Notes: generated by a model from the sequence alone, not told the origin. A stretch of 64,000 nt of DNA from Azospirillum sp. TSH100 (GCF_004923295.1 NZ_CP039639.1:103501-167500), one strand, 5' to 3'; shown: positions 9,600 through 19,312, numbered from the stretch's first letter. Made by a program: numbers and translations.

Positions 9600-12500
9600 A
9601 TGGCCGATACGCTCGCCCCCAGCCTGCATGACATCGCGCGGGGCTTCGCCCGGCTGCCGACGGACAAGCGGCGCGGCTTCCTCGACGCGCTGCGGGCGCG
9701 CGGCATCGCCTTTTCGCGGCTCCCCGTTCCGAAGCGACAGGGCGACGCGGCGGCCCCCGTCCCGGCCTCTCCCGCGCAGCGCCAACTGTGGACCCTGCAG
9801 CGTCTCGACCCCGCATCGCCCGCCTACCACATGCCGGGCGCCTTCCGGCTGAGCGGCCGCCTCAATCCCACAGCGCTGGAAGCAGCCCTGAACGCGGTCG
9901 CCGCCCGCCATGAAATCCTGCGCACCGCCTACCGGGAGGACGGCGACGGTCGCCTGTGGGCGGTCCCCCTCCCCGACCGCCCTGTCCGCCTCCATCACCA
10001 CGACCTGAGCAACCGGCCGGACGCCGCCCCCGGCTTCGCCGAACGTCTCGCCGCCGCCCCCTTCGATCTGGAGCGCGACTCCCCCTGGCGTGCCGACCTG
10101 CTAAGGCTTGGCCCCGACGAGCACGGGCTGCTGGTCACCCTGCACCACATCGCCGCCGACGGCGCCAGCATCGGGCTGCTGATGGCAGACCTCGCCGCCG
10201 CCTACAACGCCGTGCGCCAGGGCCGCCCGCCCGCCCTGTCCGAGCTGACGGTGCAGCATGCCGACCTCGCGCTTTGGCAGGCGGCGTGGCTGGAGGCGGG
10301 AGAAGCCGACCGCCAGACCGAATTCTGGCGCACCACCCTGTCCGGTGCCCCCGCCCGCCTGACCCTGCCCGGCTTCGAGACGGAAAGCAGCGACGACAGC
10401 GGCGGCGAACAGACCACCCTCCTGCCCTCCCCCCTCTCCGGCACGGTGAAGCAACTGGCCGCGAGCGAAGGCTGCACCCTCTTCACAGTCCTGCTTGCCG
10501 CCTACGCCCTGCTGCTCGGCCGGATGAGCGGGCAGGACGAACTGGTCATCGGCATCCCCGTCGCCGGCCGCCGCCAGCCGGAAGCCGAACAGGCCATCGG
10601 CTGCTTCGTCAACACGCTGCCCCTTCGCCTGCGCCTTTCCCCCGCCCAGCCCTTCCGACGCTGGCTGCACGAGATCGCCGGTGCTGTCGCCGCCGCCCAG
10701 GACAACCAGGACCTCCCCTTCGACCTCATCCAGGAAACGGTGCGGGCGGAACGCGGCGCCGCTCCGCTGGTCCAGGTGATGTTCGACCACCGCCCGGCCC
10801 CCGTCACTTTCGGCGGCCCGGACGGCTTGCAACTGGACGGCCTGCGGCTGGAGCCGCTGGAGTTGCCGGTGCGCCGCGCCAAGTTCGACCTCGCCCTTGC
10901 CGGCACCGAACGGCCCGACGGCACGATCCTCGCCCGCCTCGCCCACCGGGGAGAGGCCATCCCGGCGGCCCGCCTGCTGCGGCGCTGGCAGCGCCTGCTG
11001 ACGCAGGTCGCGGCATCCCCCGACCGCCCGTTGCGCGCCCTCGACATCCGCTGCGAGGACGAAATCCAGACCATCGCCCGATGGTCCCGTGATCCCGACT
11101 GGACCGGCATCACCCCAGAGCCTGTCCCCGTCCTGCTCGCCCGCCTCGCCGCCGAGCGGCCGGACGCCCCGGCCATCCTGTTCGGCGCGGACACCGTGAC
11201 CCGCGGGAAGCTGGACCGCCGGGCCAACCGCCTCGCCCACCGGCTGATCGCGCTCGGCGCCGGGCCGGAAAGCCGCGTCGGCGTCTGCCTGTCCCGCTCG
11301 CCCGAGCTGATCGTCGCCTTCCTGGCCGTGCTGAAGTCCGGTGCGGCCTTCATCCCCCTGGACCCCGCCCACCCCGCAGAGCGCCAGCAGGCGATCCGCG
11401 AGGCAGCCGGCCTGTCGCTGCTGATCGCCGATACCCCGCTCGACGGCGTGACCACACTCCGTCCCGACGAGGTGGATGACACCCCCGATCACGCACCCGA
11501 AGTGGCGATCCACCCGCACGGCCTCGCCTATGTCATCCACACCTCGGGGTCCACCGGGACGCCGAAGGGGGTGGCGGTGGAGCATGGCCCGCTCGCCATG
11601 CATTGCGTCGCCACCGGCGCCGTCTACGACATGGGGCCGGACAGCCGCGAGCTGCATTTCCTGTCCTTCACCTTCGACGGCGCGCATGAACGCTGGATGA
11701 CGGCGCTGGCCGCCGGCGGCGCCATCCTGTTGCGTGACGACAGCCTGTGGACGGCGGAGCAGACCTATGACGCCATCCGCCGCCACCGCCTGACCCACGC
11801 CGGCTTCCCGCCGAAATACCTGCAACAGCTGGCCGCCTGGGCAGAGCAGCAGGGCGGTGAGCCGCCGCCGATGCAGCTCTATTCCTTCGGCGGGGAGGCG
11901 ATGCCACGGGCCGGGCTGGAGCGGCTGTTCCGCGCCCTGCGCCCCCGCCACGCCATCAACGGCTACGGCCCGACCGAGACCGTCGTGACCCCGCTTGTCT
12001 GGAAAGGCGACGGCACCAGCCTGCCCGACAGCCCCTATGTTCCGATCGGCCGCCCGGTCGGCGACCGCAGCGCCCATATCCTCGACGACGATCTCAACCC
12101 GCTGCCGATCGGCGTGACGGGGGAGCTGTGGATCGGCGGCGGCGGCCTTGCCCGCGGCTATCTCGGCCGCCCGGCGGCGACGGCAGAGCGCTTCATCCCC
12201 GACCCCTTCGGTCGTCCCGGCGCCCGCCTCTACCGCACCGGCGATCTCGCCCGCTGGCGGGAGGACGGCACCGTCGAGTTCCTCGGCCGCCGCGACCATC
12301 AGGTGAAGCTGCGCGGCTTCCGCATCGAACTGGGCGAGATCGAGGCCCATCTGGCCGCCGAACCCGGCGTGCGCGAAGCCGTGGTGGTCGCGCAGGAGAC
12401 CGACGGCGTCACCCGTCTCGTCGGCTATCTGGTGCCATCCCCCGGCGCCAAGCCAGACCCCGCCGCCGTCACCGCGGCGCTGGCGGCCCGCCTGCCCGCC

Positions 12501-15500
12501 CACATGGTGCCCGCCCGGCTGATGGTGCTGGACGCCATCCCCGTCACCCCGACCGGCAAGCTCGACCGCGCCGCCCTGCCCACCCCGCGCTGGGAAGCCG
12601 CCGACCAGGTGGCTCCGTCCACCCCGGTGGAGGAGCTGCTGGTCCGGCTGTGGCGGGAGGCGCTGAACGCGGGGCGCGTCGGCGTCACCGACAATTTCTT
12701 CGAGATCGGCGGCGATTCGATCATCGCGCTCCAGATCGTCGCCCGCGCCCGCGCCGCCGGCCTGCGCATCACCCCGAAGCAGCTGCTGGAGCGCCAGACC
12801 ATCGCCGCCCTGGCGCTGGTGGCGGAGGAGGTCGCCCCCACCGCCGGTACCGCGACGGAGGCTCCCGACGGCCCATCGCCGCTGGCGCCGATCCAGGCCT
12901 GGTTCTTCGACCAGCCGGTCCCCAACCGCCACCGCTGGAACCAGTCGGTGCTGCTGGCCGCGACCGTCCGCGTCGACGCCGCCCGGCTGGCCGGCGCGCT
13001 CGCCATGGTCGCCGGCCGCCACGACGCGCTGCGCCTGCGCTTCTGCCAGACGGCCGACGGCAGTTGGGCGCAGACCCATGCCGACGGCCGGCATGACGCG
13101 CTGCGCCTGCGCTTCTGCCAGACGGCGGACGGCAGCTGGACGCAGACCCATGCCGACGGCCCCGCCACCATCCCGCTGGACGAGGCGGAGGCCGCCGACG
13201 ACGACGCCGTCACCCGCCTGTGCGACGAGGCGCAGGGCCGGCTCGACCTCGCCGCCGGGCCGCTGATGCGGGCGCTGCTGATCCGCAAGACGGATGGTGC
13301 GCAGCGTCTGTTCCTGGTGGCCCATCATCTGGTGGTGGACGGCGTCTCCTGGCGCATCCTGCTGGAGGATCTGGCGGCGGCCCTGCAAGGCCCCTGCATG
13401 CTCGACCGGCTGCCCGCCGCCGGCACCCCCTTCGCCCTGTGGGCGCGGCGTCTGGTGCAGGAGGTTCCCCGCTTCCTCGGCCAGCTCGACCGGTGGCGCC
13501 ATGCACTGGACACTCCGCCGCTGCCAGTGGATGGCCCGCTATCGCTCAACACCCGCCGCCATGCCGTCACCCACAGCCTCCGGCTCGACCGCGTCCGGAC
13601 CCGCGCCCTGCTGACCGAGGCGCCGGCCGCCTACCGCACCCGCATCGACACGCTGCTGCTGACCGCGGTCGCCCGCGCGGTCCAGCGCCGCTGGTCCGCC
13701 GACGCCCTGACCGTCCATGTCGAGGGCCATGGCCGCGAGGCCCTGTTCCCCGACCTCGACGTCGGCCGCACCGTCGGCTGGTTCACCAGCGTCTTTCCCG
13801 TCCGCCTCGCCCCGCCGCCCTCCTGGGATGGCGCCATCCGCCATGTCAAGGAGGCGCTGCGCGCCGTTCCCGATGGCGGCATCGGCTTCAACCTGCTGCG
13901 CCATCTCGGCCCGCCCGACACCCGCGCCGCGCTGTCCGGCCGTCCGGTCGCGCTGTCCTTCAACTATCTGGGACAGTTCGACGGCGGCGCCGCCGACACG
14001 CCCTGGCGCCCGGCGCCGGAGGAGTGCGGTGCCGGCACCGATCCGGACGCGCCGCTGGGCGCGCTGATCTCCATCGACGGGCAGGTGATGGCGGGGGAGC
14101 TGACCCTGCACGCCCGCGCCAGCGCCGCCCTGTTCCCGGACAGTGTGATCGCCGCCCTGATGGAGGATGTCCGTGCCGCCCTGGCGGAGCTGACCACGCA
14201 CTGCGCCAGCGTCCCGCCGGGTCAGGCCACCCCGTCCGACTTCCCGCTGGTGCCGCTGACCCAGACCGACATCGACACGCTGCCCATCCCCGCCACGGCA
14301 ATCGCCGATATCCTGCCGGCGACGCCGATGCAGGCGGCGATGCTGCGCCACAGCCTGACCAACCCGTCCTCCGACGCCTACAAGGTGCAGGTCTGGGCGA
14401 CCATCGACCGGCTCGACCCCGACCGGCTGGCCGCGGTGTGGCGCGAGGTGATCGCCCGCCACGACATTCTGCGCGCCGCCTTCGCCGAGGTACCGCAGAC
14501 CGACGGCGGGACGCAGCCCCTTTTGGTCGTCGCCAAGGCCGCCGACCTGCCCGTCACCCTGCTGGACTGGCGCGACGAGCCCGATCCGGAAACCGCCTGG
14601 AACCGCCTGTGCGACGATGAATACCGCCGCCGCTTCGACGTTGACCAGGCGCCGCTGATGCGGGTGACGATGGTGCGCACCGGCCCGGCCACCCACCGCT
14701 TCCTGTGGACTTGGCACCACGCCTTGCTCGACGGCTGGAGCATGTCGCGCCTGCTGGGCGATGTCCTGCGCCTTTATGACGGCGCCCCCGTGCCGCCGCC
14801 GGTCGTGCGCCTGCGCGATCTCGCCGCCTGGACCCAGGCGGCCGGTCCGGCACGGGAACAGGCCGCCGCCCATTGGCGCGCGCAGCTGGCCGCCCTGCCC
14901 GCCCCCACCCGCCTGACCGAAGTCCTGCCGCCGCCCCCCCAGCCGGAAGCGGACGATGCGGAGGAGCGCACCATCGACGCCGCCACCGTCCAGCGGCTCC
15001 AGCGCCATGCCGGCGCCCGCAAGGTGACCTTGAACACGCTGGTCCAGGCGGCGTGGCTGCGGCTGCTGGCGGCGCTGACCGGCCAGCGCACCGTTGCCTT
15101 CGGCGCGGTGATGTCCGGCCGCTCCGTCGAGATGCCGGGGATCGATCATGTCACCGGACTGCTGGTCGGCGTCCTGCCGCTGGTCTGCGAGGCGGACGCC
15201 AGCGCGGATGACGGCACCGGCGATGACGGCAGCCGGCTGCGCGCCCTCTTCGACGCCAACATCGCCGCCCGCCAGCACGAGCATGCCCCGCCACCGGATC
15301 TGCAAAGCTGGACTGGAACCGCCCCCTTCGACAGCGTGGTGATCTTCGAGAACTATCCGGTGGACGACGCCCTGTGGCTGAGCGAGCGGGCAACCCTGTC
15401 CTTCCGCGACGTCGGCAACCGTGGCCGGATGAGCTGGCCGCTGACCCTGGTGGTGGTGCCGCGCGACACGCTGGTGCTGCGCCTGGAATATGCCGGCACC

Positions 15501-15605
15501 CTGCTGCGCCGCGCCGACGTGACGGCCCTGGCCAACCGTCTGGTGGCGGAGCTGGAGCGCTTCAGCGCCCCGGTTTCTGGAAACCCGGCGTCTGGATCAC
15601 CCTGA
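9600..15605 (+). CDS. Nonribosomal peptide synthetase, C-A-PCP-E-C, no thioesterase
   Basis: 2001 residues. The order is condensation (~55-480, HHIAADG at 182), adenylation (~510-1000, TSGSTGTPKG and NGYGPTETVVT cores), carrier with GGDS (Ser1040), epimerization (~1095-1530, HHLVVDG at 1242, then GRTVGWFTSVFPV and LSFNYLGQFD typical of E domains), and a final condensation domain (~1565-1990, HHALLDG at 1706). The specificity positions read DGEGSGGVT; similar DGE...G.V codes occur in siderophore synthetases for basic residues such as ornithine, but I hold this loosely. The E domain predicts a D-residue. There is no downstream A, PCP or thioesterase, so release must occur through the terminal C domain or in trans. 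A 24-residue tandem duplication lies in the E domain. The last 44 bases overlap the convergent curlin gene. Confidence 0.92.
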   Translation: MADTLAPSLHDIARGFARLPTDKRRGFLDALRARGIAFSRLPVPKRQGDAAAPVPASPAQRQLWTLQRLDPASPAYHMPGAFRLSGRLNPTALEAALNAVAARHEILRTAYREDGDGRLWAVPLPDRPVRLHHHDLSNRPDAAPGFAERLAAAPFDLERDSPWRADLLRLGPDEHGLLVTLHHIAADGASIGLLMADLAAAYNAVRQGRPPALSELTVQHADLALWQAAWLEAGEADRQTEFWRTTLSGAPARLTLPGFETESSDDSGGEQTTLLPSPLSGTVKQLAASEGCTLFTVLLAAYALLLGRMSGQDELVIGIPVAGRRQPEAEQAIGCFVNTLPLRLRLSPAQPFRRWLHEIAGAVAAAQDNQDLPFDLIQETVRAERGAAPLVQVMFDHRPAPVTFGGPDGLQLDGLRLEPLELPVRRAKFDLALAGTERPDGTILARLAHRGEAIPAARLLRRWQRLLTQVAASPDRPLRALDIRCEDEIQTIARWSRDPDWTGITPEPVPVLLARLAAERPDAPAILFGADTVTRGKLDRRANRLAHRLIALGAGPESRVGVCLSRSPELIVAFLAVLKSGAAFIPLDPAHPAERQQAIREAAGLSLLIADTPLDGVTTLRPDEVDDTPDHAPEVAIHPHGLAYVIHTSGSTGTPKGVAVEHGPLAMHCVATGAVYDMGPDSRELHFLSFTFDGAHERWMTALAAGGAILLRDDSLWTAEQTYDAIRRHRLTHAGFPPKYLQQLAAWAEQQGGEPPPMQLYSFGGEAMPRAGLERLFRALRPRHAINGYGPTETVVTPLVWKGDGTSLPDSPYVPIGRPVGDRSAHILDDDLNPLPIGVTGELWIGGGGLARGYLGRPAATAERFIPDPFGRPGARLYRTGDLARWREDGTVEFLGRRDHQVKLRGFRIELGEIEAHLAAEPGVREAVVVAQETDGVTRLVGYLVPSPGAKPDPAAVTAALAARLPAHMVPARLMVLDAIPVTPTGKLDRAALPTPRWEAADQVAPSTPVEELLVRLWREALNAGRVGVTDNFFEIGGDSIIALQIVARARAAGLRITPKQLLERQTIAALALVAEEVAPTAGTATEAPDGPSPLAPIQAWFFDQPVPNRHRWNQSVLLAATVRVDAARLAGALAMVAGRHDALRLRFCQTADGSWAQTHADGRHDALRLRFCQTADGSWTQTHADGPATIPLDEAEAADDDAVTRLCDEAQGRLDLAAGPLMRALLIRKTDGAQRLFLVAHHLVVDGVSWRILLEDLAAALQGPCMLDRLPAAGTPFALWARRLVQEVPRFLGQLDRWRHALDTPPLPVDGPLSLNTRRHAVTHSLRLDRVRTRALLTEAPAAYRTRIDTLLLTAVARAVQRRWSADALTVHVEGHGREALFPDLDVGRTVGWFTSVFPVRLAPPPSWDGAIRHVKEALRAVPDGGIGFNLLRHLGPPDTRAALSGRPVALSFNYLGQFDGGAADTPWRPAPEECGAGTDPDAPLGALISIDGQVMAGELTLHARASAALFPDSVIAALMEDVRAALAELTTHCASVPPGQATPSDFPLVPLTQTDIDTLPIPATAIADILPATPMQAAMLRHSLTNPSSDAYKVQVWATIDRLDPDRLAAVWREVIARHDILRAAFAEVPQTDGGTQPLLVVAKAADLPVTLLDWRDEPDPETAWNRLCDDEYRRRFDVDQAPLMRVTMVRTGPATHRFLWTWHHALLDGWSMSRLLGDVLRLYDGAPVPPPVVRLRDLAAWTQAAGPAREQAAAHWRAQLAALPAPTRLTEVLPPPPQPEADDAEERTIDAATVQRLQRHAGARKVTLNTLVQAAWLRLLAALTGQRTVAFGAVMSGRSVEMPGIDHVTGLLVGVLPLVCEADASADDGTGDDGSRLRALFDANIAARQHEHAPPPDLQSWTGTAPFDSVVIFENYPVDDALWLSERATLSFRDVGNRGRMSWPLTLVVVPRDTLVLRLEYAGTLLRRADVTALANRLVAELERFSAPVSGNPASGSP
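13014..13157 (+). repeat. 72-bp tandem duplication inside the epimerization domain
   Basis: Two adjacent 72-bp units (13014-13085 and 13086-13157) encode the same 24 residues, beginning GRHDALRLRF, with one amino-acid change (SWAQ versus SWTQ) and several silent differences. The frame is kept. The unit adds 24 residues near the start of the E domain. Confidence 0.92.
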
Positions 15606-16185
15606 TGTCCATGCCCGAGCCGTTCTGAAGGATGCGGAAGCCCTGACCGCCGTTGCGGATGGTGCTGTCGATGCTGTTGTTGGCTCCGGTCTGGGTGACG
15701 GACAGGCTGCTGTTGCCCTCCTGGACGGTGGTCACCTCGTTGCCCACGCCGTCCTGCCGGTGCTCTGAGTCGTTGTTGGCACCGCGCTGAACGGTGGAGG
15801 ACAGGTTGCCGCTGCCGCTCTGGCGGACGCTGGAGCGGTTGCCGGACCCTGACTGCGTGACGGTCGCGCGGTTGGCGGCGCCGTCCTGCATCAGCGTTGC
15901 GTCGTTGCCGCTCCCGGCCTGGGCGATCGACGCGGCATTGCTGCCGAGCTGGCTGATGCTGGCCCGCTGCCGCTGGCCGGACTGGGTGATGGCGGCGCTG
16001 TTGCTGCCGGATTGCACCTGCTCGGCCCACAGCTGCGTTCCGGTCTGCCGGGTATCGGCGCTGTTCGCCCCGGTCTGCACATGGCTGGCCCGGTTGCCCT
16101 CGCCGATCTGGTCGATGTAGGCGACGCTGCCGGCCGCCGCCGGACCGGCCAGCAGGATCAGCAGGACGGTGCAGGGAACACGCAT
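15562..16185 (-). CDS. csgB: Curlin-repeat protein, minor or second curli subunit
   Basis: 207 residues with a signal peptide (MRVPCTVLLILLAGPAAAGS) followed by about eight imperfect repeats of the curlin pattern Q-x-G-x2-N-x-A. These form the beta-solenoid of functional amyloid in CsgA and CsgB. It is the last gene of the leftward csg set, 66 bp after the larger curlin. The gap can form a GGCGGGG/CCCCGCC stem, which could lower its expression. The shorter length and divergent C-terminus make the nucleator CsgB likelier than the major subunit, but repeats alone do not separate the two. Its 3' end overlaps the convergent NRPS by 44 bp. Confidence 0.8.
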   Translation of the reverse strand: MRVPCTVLLILLAGPAAAGSVAYIDQIGEGNRASHVQTGANSADTRQTGTQLWAEQVQSGSNSAAITQSGQRQRASISQLGSNAASIAQAGSGNDATLMQDGAANRATVTQSGSGNRSSVRQSGSGNLSSTVQRGANNDSEHRQDGVGNEVTTVQEGNSSLSVTQTGANNSIDSTIRNGGQGFRILQNGSGMDIRVIQTPGFQKPGR

Positions 16186-16251
16186 GGTGGACCTCCTTTG
16201 CCGGCGGGGAGGTGGAGCGCTGCCCCGCCTCCCTGCCCTATTTCCCTCGGA

Positions 16252-17286
16252 TCAGCGCTGGATCTGCGTGTTGCGGTTGCCGGTGCCGTCCTGCCGGGCG
16301 CCGACGGTGTTGTTGTTGCCGGTCTGCGACTGGATGGACCGGTTGTCGGCGCCGTTCTGGTACAGCGAGGCGGTGTTGAAGTTGCCGCGCTGGGTCTGTT
16401 CGCCGGTGTTGGTGGGCGACGCGGTGGCGCTGGTGATCTGCAGGGCGTCGGCGCTGTTGCCGTTGCCCGTCTGGCTCTGGGTCAGCACGTTGTACATGCC
16501 CTGCTGACGGCCGGTGGCGGCGTTGCCCGATCCGGACTGCGTCTGGGTCAGGCCGTTGTACATCCCATCCTGCCGACCGGAGGCGCTGTTGCCGGTCCCG
16601 CTCTGGGTCTGGGTGATGGTGTTGTAGGAGCCGCTCTGGAGGGCGGCGGCCACGTTCAGATCGCCGCTCTGGGTCTGGCCGGCGGTGTTCCTGACGCCGG
16701 TCTGGGTGATGCGCGCGCTCTGCGACCGCCCGTCCCGCTGGTTCTGCGTCGCCTGGTTTTCGGTCTCCGCCTGCTCGATGTAGGCGGCGCTGCCGGCCGT
16801 GTTGGTCTGGGCCTGCGTCGCCTTGTTCCTGCTGTCTGACTGGCGCAGGTCCAGCAGACTGTTGGAGCCGCCGGACTGGCTCTGGCTGCCGGTGTTGGTG
16901 ACGCCGGTCTGCGAGGCGACGGCGCGGTTGGCGATGCCGCCCGCACCGGTCTGCGTCAGCACATGGCCGGAGCCGGCCTGCGTCGCCGACAGCTGGTTGC
17001 GCTGGCCGTTGGTCTGCTTCTGGGCAAGGTCATTGCGGTCGCCGGTCTGCGAGGCGGCGGCCCTGTTGCCCGTACCCCCGGTCTGCGACAGCACGGCCTT
17101 GTTGGAGAAGCCCTTCTGGACGGTGCTGGTGCTGTTGCCGCTGCCCCGCTCCTGGGTCTGTTCGTTGGTGTTGAAGGTGCCGGCCTGATCGATGTAGGCG
17201 GCGTTCCCCCGCGACTGGGCGGATGCCGTTCCCGACACCGCGGCGAGAGCCAGAACCGCGGCGGTGACGAAGAGAGACGTCTTCAT
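16252..17286 (-). CDS. csgA: Curlin-repeat protein, probable major curli subunit
   Basis: 344 residues from the Met at 17286, preceded by GAGGAAA about 10 bases upstream; the longer frame only adds an unsupported 14 residues. A signal peptide (MKTSLFVTAAVLALAAVSGTASA) is followed by some fourteen curlin repeats rich in Gln, Asn, Gly and Ser (Q-x-G-x-x-N). E. coli CsgA has five repeats in ~150 residues, so this subunit is more than twice as long. It should be secreted through CsgG and polymerise as extracellular amyloid. It sits between csgG and the shorter curlin. The DNA is internally repetitive only because the protein repeats are. Confidence 0.85.
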   Translation of the reverse strand: MKTSLFVTAAVLALAAVSGTASAQSRGNAAYIDQAGTFNTNEQTQERGSGNSTSTVQKGFSNKAVLSQTGGTGNRAAASQTGDRNDLAQKQTNGQRNQLSATQAGSGHVLTQTGAGGIANRAVASQTGVTNTGSQSQSGGSNSLLDLRQSDSRNKATQAQTNTAGSAAYIEQAETENQATQNQRDGRSQSARITQTGVRNTAGQTQSGDLNVAAALQSGSYNTITQTQSGTGNSASGRQDGMYNGLTQTQSGSGNAATGRQQGMYNVLTQSQTGNGNSADALQITSATASPTNTGEQTQRGNFNTASLYQNGADNRSIQSQTGNNNTVGARQDGTGNRNTQIQR

Positions 17287-17366
17287 GGCGTGCGATTTCC
17301 TCAATTTATGGTGCGACACGGCTGCCAAAGAGCCAAACGAATGGGGTGTTGCAGGGAGATGCCGCC

Positions 17367-18434
17367 TTACTGGGTCGTCGGCGGAAGGGCGCCGCGGTTG
17401 GGCGTTGTCGGCAGGATGAAGGTCTGGCCGCCCTGCGGCGTCTGGGGCGATCCCACCGGCGGCACCATGCTGCGCTCGCCGTTGGCGGCGGAGCCCGTCG
17501 GCGTCCGGGTCGGCGTCCGGCTTTCCGGCGGCGGAATCGTGACCGGCTGCGGTTCGGCCCGCAAATCCTCCGGCGTCGCCTGGATGCGCGTCCGTTCGAC
17601 GATGCCGTCGCGTTCCTCAAGGTAGCGGTCGATGAAGGGCTGCGCCTCCGGCCCCCGGAACTCCCAATAGCCGTCCAGGGCCCCTTCCATCACCAGCGTG
17701 TAGACAGCCTTCTCGATGGCCTGCTTCACCGCCAGTTGGACCGGTTCGTTGGTGGTGACGCCGCCCTCGATCTCCAGCAGCTTGTTGAAGCCGACATAGC
17801 GGAAGGCGTCGCCATGCAGCAGCACCGAATAGACGGTCTTGGTGGTGTTGACGCTCTTCAGCACCTCGCCGTTCTGCACCGACACCGCCCGCAGATAGAC
17901 GGTGACGGTGTCCCGCCGATACTGCGTGTCGCCGCCAACGCCGAGGAAGCGGGCGCCGAAGCCCCCTGTCAGCGTGTTGCTGTCATATCCGACGATGCCG
18001 CCTTCCAGCAGGATCCCGGCATAGGTCAGCGGCGGCAGGGCCTGCGATCCTCCGCCATAGGTTTCCCGCATGGAACGGATGATCTGCCGTTCCTGAAGCA
18101 GGGCCGGCAGGCCGCGCCGTTCGGCGACCCGGAACCAGGACCGCCGCCCTGCCCGCTCCAGCGCGTTCACCAGGATGGTGGCGCCGCCCTGGGTCACCGC
18201 CCGGCTGTATTCGGAAAAGGTCTCGTTCGGTTTGTTCTGCCCGGTCAGATCCTCGAAATTATAGACCGCGACCGTCAATTGCCGAACCGGCGGCGGCAGG
18301 GCCAGCAGGTCGTCCAGCATAGCCGTCTTCGGCTCCAGCCGGGGGGTTTCGGAAAAGGCGGTTTCCGGGCGCGTTGCCGAACAGGCGCCCAGCAGAAGGC
18401 AGGCGCCGGCCAGAAGCAGGGAAACGAGGCGCAT
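17367..18434 (-). CDS. csgG: Curli secretion channel lipoprotein CsgG
   Basis: 355 residues. The lipoprotein signal peptide ends in LLGAC, with the acylated Cys at position 18. The family core follows: AVYNFEDLTGQNKPN, then FRVAERRGLPALLQERQIIR and YAGILLEGGIVGYDSN, the CsgG fold that forms the nonameric outer-membrane curlin channel. At ~355 residues it is longer than the E. coli protein (277). The extra length is a Pro/Thr-rich C-terminal tail after ~285 (for example SRTPTRTPTG), probably disordered. It lies 96 bp downstream of csgF and 80 bp upstream of the large curlin, all on the minus strand. Confidence 0.92.
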   Translation of the reverse strand: MRLVSLLLAGACLLLGACSATRPETAFSETPRLEPKTAMLDDLLALPPPVRQLTVAVYNFEDLTGQNKPNETFSEYSRAVTQGGATILVNALERAGRRSWFRVAERRGLPALLQERQIIRSMRETYGGGSQALPPLTYAGILLEGGIVGYDSNTLTGGFGARFLGVGGDTQYRRDTVTVYLRAVSVQNGEVLKSVNTTKTVYSVLLHGDAFRYVGFNKLLEIEGGVTTNEPVQLAVKQAIEKAVYTLVMEGALDGYWEFRGPEAQPFIDRYLEERDGIVERTRIQATPEDLRAEPQPVTIPPPESRTPTRTPTGSAANGERSMVPPVGSPQTPQGGQTFILPTTPNRGALPPTTQ

Positions 18435-18530
18435 GGGGTCCGTCCGGGAGGAAGGCGAGCGAAGGGATGCGGTGCCCGACCGATGGTCAGGACCGGTAAA
18501 GAGCCGGCACGTGCGGAAGGAACGCGGGGA

Positions 18531-18986
18531 TCAGTAGGCGGGCGTCGGAATCTGGATCACCGTCCTGCCGCCCGTCGAACTGTCGGTGATGGTGACCGAG
18601 GTCGAGCCGCCGCTCTTGGCGAAATCGACCGTCGTGCTGCCGATGACGAAGCGGCCGGAGTCCCTGGCATTCTCCCCATAGATCTGGTCGGCGATCTGCG
18701 AGGAGATCCGGCTCAGCAGGCTGCTCTGGATGACCCGCTCGAACTCCTTCGACGGGTCCGACTGTGCAAGAAGGCCGCTGTTGCCGCTCGGCTTTTCAAA
18801 CTTGTTGTTGGCGTTGGCGGTGCCGAGCAGATGCTCGCTGTAAAAGGGGTTCCCGCCAAACGACGGGTTTCGGGGAGTATAGACCAGTTCACCGGCCAGA
18901 GCCGCCCCACCCGGCCCCACTGCCTGAAAAATCGCCAGGGAACCCAGGGCAAGCGTCAACGCGGCCAGGAGCAAGGATCCTCGCAT
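18531..18986 (-). CDS. csgF: Curli assembly protein CsgF
   Basis: 151 residues with an N-terminal signal peptide (to about residue 31, ...AALAGE) and the CsgF hallmark ELVYTPRNPSFGGNPF just after it. That segment plugs into the CsgG channel in known structures. The C-terminal half ends in short beta-rich segments (VTITDSSTGGRTVIQI). CsgF couples subunit export to surface nucleation. It is the first gene of the leftward operon csgF-csgG-curlin-curlin. No csgE or csgD-type gene is visible in the window. Confidence 0.9.
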   Translation of the reverse strand: MRGSLLLAALTLALGSLAIFQAVGPGGAALAGELVYTPRNPSFGGNPFYSEHLLGTANANNKFEKPSGNSGLLAQSDPSKEFERVIQSSLLSRISSQIADQIYGENARDSGRFVIGSTTVDFAKSGGSTSVTITDSSTGGRTVIQIPTPAY

Positions 18987-19312
18987 GCCGCAGCACTCCC
19001 TTCAAATTTGACTTACATGTTTCGCGCCCGCCCCTGCACCCGAATGGCTCCGCTTGGGAACAGCTTCGGTAACTTCCACGGTGTCGGGCACCAACTCAGA
19101 GGAAGCTATTTGAGCAACCGCCCGAAATAAATTGCGGAGGAGGATAGTTTTGCCTTTACCCACAAAGCAAGGTTGTAGCGGGGTGGCGTAATCCCGGCAG
19201 CTTCTCCTGAAAAATCGGGTCGGATGACAGGATACCATCCGCCGCTTTGGGAGGAGGGAGGGAGCCGAACGGCGGATGAAACCACCGGCCTCCTCCCCTT
19301 CCGGAATCGCCG
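18987..19312. promoter_or_regulatory. 326-bp gap upstream of the curli operon
   Basis: No convincing gene. It must hold the csg promoter (leftward) and the 3' region of matB. The segment around 19095-19175 is less GC-rich than its neighbours and is the likeliest promoter zone. I could not fix -35/-10 elements or an operator. Confidence 0.35.

Noticed and set aside
10101..13502. 1133-codon minus-strand frame
   Set aside because: It is a shadow of the third synthetase, with repetitive Gly/Gln/Ala/Val composition.
15562..17286. DNA satellite or minisatellite
   Set aside because: The apparent repetitiveness follows the curlin protein repeats, which have diverged codons and no exact DNA unit.
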